Assembly (NCBI GenBank): GCA_037039925.1
Contig: JAXRKP010000943.1
Span: 55,001-119,000 of the forward strand
From: Doris montereyensis
Lineage: Eukaryota > Mollusca > Gastropoda > Nudibranchia > Dorididae
Direction of reading: 5' to 3'
Length of the DNA: 64,000 nt
The notes below the pieces were generated by a model. It was not told where the DNA came from, searched no databases, and worked only from the letters and a program-made list of their open reading frames with translations. Positions 13,501 to 22,500 of the stretch are shown piece after piece. The translations under genes were made by a program, and so were the position numbers. Every line of letters begins with the position of its first letter. Position 1 is the first letter of the stretch.

Positions 13501-16500
13501 TTCACTCACAATATTTGCCGGCCCTATCATAATATTGTACTACCTAGACATGTGATAATATAAATAATATACCAATATTTGCCGGCCTATTTTTAAACTA
13601 TGAGGGCGCTGTGTCACTAGACAAAAAAAAAAAAGCCCCAATCACAAACCATTTATTCTTGTCCTTCAACTGCGGAGGTTTGAATACTCTTGGATATTAA
13701 AAACAAACCTGTAAGGAAGAAAAGAATTCATGTGTTTAGTAATATAAATAATCAGCTACCAATATTTCATCAAATAAACATTTTTTACTAGGGAAGGCGC
13801 TGTGTGTGGCAATGAAAATCAAAACAAGTCCGGATCAAACCATTTATTCAGATTTTTCCTTCAAGTTGTGCGGAGGTTTGACTTCACTCTGGTGGACAAG
13901 TTAAAAACAAATCACCACAACACCGGATCAAACCTTGGTTGGAGATTTTTCTCAAGTTTACCTAGTACTTTTACAACACACTAGAGTGTCAGCCATTCAC
14001 TATTTCATCAAATAAACAGATTTTTTCTCAGTTGTGCCCTGGAAGGCGCTGTGGCACAAGTGGCAATGAATTTGTAATCACCACAACACCGGATCAAACC
14101 TTGGTTGGCCCAGATTTTTTCTCAAGTTGTGCCCTGAGTAACGGTACTTCACTCTGGTGGCACAAGTGGCAATGAATTTGTAATCACCACAATCACCGGA
14201 TCAAATGTTGGCCCAGATTTTTTTCCAAGGCCATTGGTGGCACATAGAAACGGACTTTTATTCTGGTTTCTATAGCGAATCAGCAGTGAAGTAATGAACT
14301 ATAGCGGATAATAATAATCACCTCCTGAACAGGACGATAGTCTGACGCATTTGATCAGGATCAAACCTTGGTTGGCCCAGATTTTTTTTTACTCCCAAGT
14401 TAGTGCTTGTAATACCATTTGCATCTGGGTCGAGTGGGGAAAATTCATAGAGTGTGAAGTGTCTTTCCCAAGGAACACAAGTGCGGCATCTGGGCCTGGC
14501 TTTGCCAGGATTCAGGAAGCCGGGACGTCATGATCCCCAGTCCGGTAGCCTAACCACTCAGCCATCAACACCACTAAGCAGTAAATGAGTACTCAGCTAT
14601 GGACAGAAGAGGATCTTGTCAAAGTGTTACTATATGACACCTAACAGACAGCTGTACTGTATGCTTATGAAAAGGAGTTGAGAAGGAGTTTGAGTGACAT
14701 GGTCTGCAGGAAGTCAATGATGTTCAGTTAGTGAGCCTACACCTAAACAATAAATAGCCACACCCCTGTTTACATTACTAAATGACGTCAATCCTTTGTA
14801 GATTTATAACAACAACAAAACCAACCCAAATAAGAAAAGCCGCCTTGTATGTCTTCATGCTAGTACACAATACTAATAAATAATATTCTTTTGGGGGATT
14901 TTTATCCTCGTGGTGCTTGGGCAGCACATAGTGGATCGCTATTGAACACGATCAGATGCCAATTTTGTCATCTGCCCCACGTCCATCCCTGGATCTTCAT
15001 CTCTTTTCGAGGCTTCTCCTCCAGGTTTCTAGCAGGCGACATCTCTTCCTTGTTCCCTGAGGGGTCCATCTGAGGGCTATTTTAGGGATGGCATCAGCAT
15101 TCATCGTAAGGATGCGACCAGTCCACTTACATCTTCTCTTTTTCACAATCTGAGATATTGGCTCCACAGGTAAATTGTGAATCTGTTCATCTTGCCTTGA
15201 CTTTGAATTCACATCTCTGCTTGTTGCCTATAGCTCCTGGTTTTAGCTACCGGCCATTAAACTGAAAATATATTGGGTTTTTCGTCTCGTTCACCATTCT
15301 CAAAGCGACAAGTCGTAATTTATTTTTAAAATCATGAGCGGACCGTGAAACTTGGCTCACCTCATGGGATGCAAGTCAAACATTGGGGGCTGCAATTCAG
15401 CAAATTCGATGGCCGTGATGCCCACGGCCCAGATATCACATTGCTGGTTGTAACCTCCCTTCCTTTCCACTGCCGCTACTTCTGGCGCCATCCTGTGCGG
15501 GGACAAAAACAAAAGGAAAAGTTTCTTATCTGCATCACTGATTGATAGCATCAACAAAGTATTTACTGCACCATCTTGAGACACAAATCAGATGTTTATA
15601 CAGGTTTGTTTCTATAATTGAAATTTACCCTGTACACCATATGCATCGATTCTGAGGTGAATTAACGGGAAAAAGCAAGGTCAAAGAGAAGTGACAGTGA
15701 AAGAAAGAAGTAGGATCCACCAGCAACCCCCACCAACTGCCCACATTAATATGCGTAAAATCATATAAAAAACGATGAAAGAAATATTGTAATATCAGTA
15801 CAGTTCCATCGTTATTTACACTATCCACCATATACAGCGATCTCAGGGTGAATCAAGAGGAAACAGACAGATGGAAGACTTGACAAAGAGTGAAGGAAAG
15901 AAGTAGGTCCTACCATTAGCCCCCACTGAAAATCAGGAATCTAAGAAGCAGATTGGAGTGCCTACTTGTGGCCCAAAGAGGGGCACTTCAAATTGGACAC
16001 ATCAATAAAGCCAAAGTGAGCATATGGTGAAACACAGAATTTGGTCATGGTTTCTTTGTCTTCTTTCTTCACATCATCAATTGACTCGCTCTAAACACAT
16101 TCTTGAACTATAAAAATCATCCGTGTGTTAACACATTGGCCTACGTTAGACTTGGGCCAAAATGAAACTGATTCATTTTAACACTCCTATTCCTATGATC
16201 TATCATCATAGATAATAGAGGCATTCCTGAGTTATCATTGACGTTTCATTTTCACCTTAGTCACTGGCTGAAACAGACCAAAAGAGGTTTTTTCCACTTT
16301 TCTCAAAACCACTGAAAATGACTTAGTAGGCCAAAATGTCAGCATGACTTAAGCGATGACTTCTAAAAAGGAAAATGTCAATTTCTGTGACAACTGTACC
16401 AGTAAGGAGTTCCAATGAAAGACTTTCTCTTGCACATCGTTGCCGTTATTTGAGCTGAGACCCCAAAGTCAGCTGGTGAAAAGAAATTCATAAAAATCAT

Positions 16501-19500
16501 TAAACAGGCATTCCATTACTACATACATGAAGAGAACGATCAATGACATTGATCAATCGTTTGTAATATATACATTTACTCCGTTCACCAAATGTGGTGA
16601 TGGCAGAATGAATTGAGGGCAAATAACAAGACGAAAGACAGATGTAAAAGATTTGAAATGAAAGACTTCAAACTTTATGATATCTTACACTAGTGACAGA
16701 GTGCTATATAAAAGATCAATATATCAATGGTGAAAGAAGCAAACCGTGAAAATCTAGAATCAATACGACCTTTTTTCTCTCTCTTTCTTAACATTAAGTC
16801 ATTAGGAAGCCCCTATACTTCGTCTAGTTAGGATTCCGTGCCACAAGAACCAATAGAAGCCTGTATAATAACCACATGAGTAGTCTATGTATCCCTATTG
16901 GGTCTAGTTTTTGACACTTGCAAACCGAACATGTCTGCGAAAATAGATTAAAAAGCACAGTATCAATGTCTTTAATTTTCTCAAAACATAAAAAATTGGA
17001 CGTGACGCGGTTTGCGACTTCCACTGTCAATATGACAAATGCAGTCGTTATGCAATTTCCCTCTAAAAATGACAACAATTATCAACACCATAGCATCGGG
17101 AAAAAAATGGTGAAATAAGAAAATATTAACAAAATTAAGCACATGCATCTTGTAAGATGATACATCTTGAATCGCAAAAATTTAGAGAGAAAAAACTCTA
17201 CACACCTCAACAAAATTTACAGGTAAAAGAAAGAAATTGAAAGGTCACAAACCTAATTTGATGTCACCTTCATCTGTGAGCAGAATGTTTGCACCCTGTG
17301 AAGAAGAACAATGTACCACATTTATCACATCAAATGTACCATGTTTATCATATCAAACATACCGCATTATCACATCAAAAGAACCACATTTATTACATCA
17401 AATGTACCACGTTTATCACATCAAATGTACCATGTTTATCTCATCAAATGTACCACGTTTATCACATCAAATATACCACATTTATCACATCATATGTACA
17501 GTATTATCACATCAAAAGTACCACATTCATCACATCAAATGTACTGCATTATTACATCAAATGTACCATGTTTATCACATCAAATGTACCACGTTTATCA
17601 CATCAAATGTACCACGTTTATCACATCAAATGTACCACGTTTATCACATAAAATGTACCACGTTTATCACATCAAATATACCACGTTTATCACATCAAAT
17701 GTACCACGTTTATCACATCAAATGTACCATGTTTATTACATCAAATGTACCATGTTTATCACATCAATTGTACCATGTTTATCACATAAATTGTACCACG
17801 TTTATCACATCAAATATACCACGTTTATCATATCAAATGTACCATGTTTATCACATCAAACGTACCGCATTTATCACATCAAATGTACCGCATTATCACA
17901 TCAAATGTACAGCATTATCACATCAAACATACCACATTTATCACATCAAATGTACAGTATTATCACATCAAACGTACCATGTTTATCACATCAAATGTAC
18001 AGTGTTATCACATCAAACGTACAGTATTATCACATCAAAAGTACCACATTCATCACATCAAATGTACTGCATTATTACATCAAACGTACCACGTTATCAC
18101 ATCAAGAATATGTGGTGGATTTAAAGTCGGCCATTTCAAAATAAAGAACCAAATGATAAAATTTAATCAGGAATGATGAAAGAAACACGACATAATCAGA
18201 TCCGGAGTGATTCCACCTTGGAGACATCGGCCAAAATCTATTTATGACCGTGGATGAAATTAACAGCCTGTAACTCCCAACATCGTAGTTTAATTCTTTC
18301 CATTTCAACTGGTTACAAACTCTACTTTCTATGTAAAGTCCCTGGTCTCCATAGAGTGAAGTCAAACAGGTGACCATTTATCGCCCCCTGGACAGGATGC
18401 AAGTCTGTCACAGGTCTTGCTCTCAAGCTGTCACAGATTTTACTCCCCAGCTGCTCCTGGTACCCATTGACACCTGAGCTGGGTGGGGAACTGTATGCTA
18501 TGTGTTTTCCTCAAAGAAATCAATGTCAAACCAAGGGCCTCATGATCACAAATCTGCAGGATTCGAACCAATGGCCTCATGATCACAAATCTGCAGGATT
18601 CGAACCAAGGGACTCATGATCACAAATCTGCAGGATTCGAACCAAGGGCTTCGTGATCACAAATCTACAGGATTCGAACCAAGGGCCTCATGATCACAAA
18701 TCTACAGAATTCGAACCAAGAGCCTCATGATCAGAAATCTACAGGATTCGAACCAAGGTCCCCATGATCACAAATCTGCAGGATTCGAACCAAGGGCCTC
18801 ATGATCACAAATCTACAGGATTCGAACCAAGGTCCCCATGATCACAAATCTGCAGGATTCGAAGCAAGGGCCTCATGATCACAAATCTGCAAGATTCGAA
18901 CCAAGGGCCTCATGATCACAAATCTGCAGGATTCGAACCAAGGGCCTCATGATCACAAATCTGCAGGATTCGAACCAAGGGCCTCATGATCACAAATCTA
19001 CAGGATTCCAACCAAGGGCCTCATGATCACAAGTCTGGCAGCCTAATCACTAATATTCTCATTGTGCAAACGGAAAGACACCGACGCTTTTTTTCTTTTC
19101 AGATTTTGTACAGCTGAGCCCTGGATTCAATGCATGAACTTGGTGAAGGCATAACACATGCTCGTGAATACAGCATTGACATGTTTTTTACATATGAACC
19201 CAATGGCATGTAGAACTCCTCATGAATCTAAAGGTGACAATCCCACTTCATACATTTTACATCACACCTAAGTCTTCCAAGAAACCAATCTTCTGTCATC
19301 AAAAACGTTCACTGTTTACAGTATTAATCAAATGAATGGCTTTATAATGTTTACATGTATTTACACCATGAAGGAGAATAAAAAAAATTAAATTATCAAC
19401 ACTGTAAACATCCTCAAATATGAAAGTCAATTTCCAACTACACACCTTAATATCCCTATGCATCTTTCCCCGTCTGTGAAGATAGTTCAGACCTTTCAAT

Positions 19501-22500
19501 GTTTCTCTGCAGATGAAAGCTATCGTTGGTTCTGGCAAAGGTCCAGTAACTGCAAAGACAACAATGGAATGTAAATTAAAATGTCTTGAGAGACGTTAAA
19601 AAGCACCGTGATTAGTTGAAATTCCTGGAGTTCCAGAAGTGTGGGTGGGGGGGGGGGGGGGGGGGTTAAATTCTAAAAGGAAATTTTAGAAGTGAACACT
19701 TGTTTCCTGTTGTGAGTTTCTAGAGTATTACCACCCCTGACTTACAATATAAGAAGAAATTCCAGACAAGATAAAACAAATTTTTCTTAAGTTTGGCATT
19801 TATCTCTTTAAGACAGTGATTCTTAATCTTGCTGTAGGCACTGAAGCCCGAAAGTTTCATAGAACTTTCAGTGGGATGAACAGAATGGACACACATACAC
19901 GCACACAAATAAACAGTGTGTGGGTGTCTTGACCTCCACTGAACCCCTGAAACTGACTCACTGAACCCCTGGGGTTCAAACTAGCTCAGGTTAAGAACCA
20001 CTGCTTTAAGACATGCGGAAGCAAATGTGTCTTTAAACAACGACTCCAAACACTCACCGTGATAAATGTCTTGTATTGATCCACCTCCACAGTATTCCAT
20101 GGCAATCCACAGTTTCTCTCTCCTGTCAAACAGTCATGTCAAAATGAAACAAAATTTGTAAATGCTAACAACAAAGGAGAAATGACAGTGTCTACAAATA
20201 AATACATAATTGAATGGGATGGACATCGTCCGATAAGTCGGGATAAACGGCAGGTCTGTTGTCCCCCGTACACTTCTATACATATTTATGCATGTGTTAT
20301 GCCTATAGTCATGCATTTTATTCTATCTTCTATTGATTCACTGTCGACGGAGAAAGGAACAATAATTTGTTTTTTTATAATAATCAGGAAATAAGAAGAA
20401 AACACCAAAAACAGTTAAAATACTCACATCCCTCTACACTTTAAATGAATTGAAGACAACACAACACCTTGTAACATTTATCTCATACCTCAAATAACTT
20501 CCAAAATATGCCACAATATTTGGATGTTTACAGTCTTTCATCATTATAATTTCTTGCTGTATGACGGCAAAGTCATCCCCTGAAAGAAAGCCAGACACGT
20601 ATATATGTGTAAAGTTGTATGAAGTGAATTGATCCATAAAATATGAAAATAAAGAAATTGAACAATGTGAAGCACAGAGTGAAAAGTTTGTAACAGAGAG
20701 CCAGGGGTGAACAGTCAGGAGGAAATTTAGGCGACCAGATACAAAGGGAGGCAGACACTTTGTTTGTGTCTCTCACTGAAATGTACCCGTCCACCATGTG
20801 GACATCTCAGAGTACATCAAGAGGAAAGATACGTGAAAGGAAAGAAGGAGAAGAAGAACCTACCAGTAGAACCCACCAACTGCCCATGGGTGGCATAGAG
20901 ACGAGGGTGTAATATAGACAAAGAAAATGCAAGAGAAAAGAAGGAAAAGGGTAAGAAAAACAGAGTTTAGTAAGCATTCTTCTTTCTTTAAATGCAAGAC
21001 CAAGGTAATTCATCAACAAAGGACAAGAGCAACAAAAACAAAAACAAAAGCAAATAATAAAATATCTAATTTATTTTTCCACAATTCCTAACATTTAATG
21101 TGTTCTCTTTTTTTCTGATTTTTGAATTTTCTTTCTTTAACACTTTGAATTGTGATAATTCAAAGCAATACAACAGTAGTTACTTACGGCCTAAATACCT
21201 CTTTCTCCTAAATGCCCACAATCTCAATGAAATTGATTTTTTCTACACAAACTGATTCTCTAAATGACCGTTTTAAAACCAAGATTTCCTCCTAAATGCC
21301 CGGTCTCAATGGCAGCTGAAGGTATAATATGCTCCAAATCATCAAAAAGTATGTGTGATTAATTAAACACACAAATTTTTATTATAATGTAATCACATTA
21401 CCAATAAGGCTAAAATTATGTCTGTCAACAATTTGCCATGTATAGTAACCACCTTACATCGTGGCGAGCGATGGTCAACCCGCCTGTGCGCTCATCACCT
21501 TAGTGTTAAAGAATTTAATCGTTTCCAGGTGTCTCTATTTCTCGCATTCATGTTTACGTAAAACTGAGGACTCTTCTAAAACAAACCACCTGGTTATAAA
21601 TCTTTATTCTTGTCTGTCCATTGATCAACCCCAATTTTTGCCCTCAACGATAACTGCCCATTTCTCCTAAATGCCCATGAACTCTGCGTCCTCTGCATGT
21701 ATGGGTATGTATGTTACATGTATCTAAATCTCCCTAAATAGCTTAATATACCATACAATTTTAATTAATAATGTAATCTCTAATGAAATAATTTTGATTT
21801 GAATCTTAGTCATTTATTATATTTCTACACCTTATAATATACACTTGAACTTTAACTACTGATGTGCCAATGATGAACAATAAAGTTTATTGTTATTATT
21901 ATTAAATAAAGTGTATAACATTATGTTCCTCAACTCATAGATGTAAGGGCGTTGGCATTCTTTTAGTTTCAGTCCTATTGAGACATGTACAGCCTGAGAG
22001 CCTACCAAATAACAAAAATATGTTAAAACTGTATGGGAGATAGATTGAAGTGAAGATTTACAATAATAATAATAATAATAATAAACTTAAAAGCTTTTCT
22101 TGAAACAATTAGAGCTTCACTTTACACAAATAACTCCTACCTGGCTCCAGTTTAATGACTTTTATGCCCATTAAGTTCACCAGTGTTCAGGTCACGGGCC
22201 TGAAAAGAAACAACAACAAAAACGACATGAATGAAAAAAAACAAAAGAAGAAGAAGCATTTTAATTTTCTATGCATGAAGATTGAATGAAACAACATCCT
22301 TCATGCGTTCAGTATGTGACTATGTGCCTAAAGACTGATATCAAGCACCTGAATTGGCCAGATAGTTGACAGCTGCACATAGCAAACTGTTGCCAGCTAA
22401 GTCTAAAATTTTGTGTTATGAGAAGACCTCTGAATCCTAAATTCTCGTATGAAGAGATTTCAAGTAGCAAAGTTAACACTTCTTTCTTAGAAGATATACC

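Noticed and set aside
17237..18176. 295- and 277-residue open frames rich in His, Tyr, Ile and Lys
   Set aside because: All arise from a 23-bp tandem repeat; three frames give equivalent peptides.
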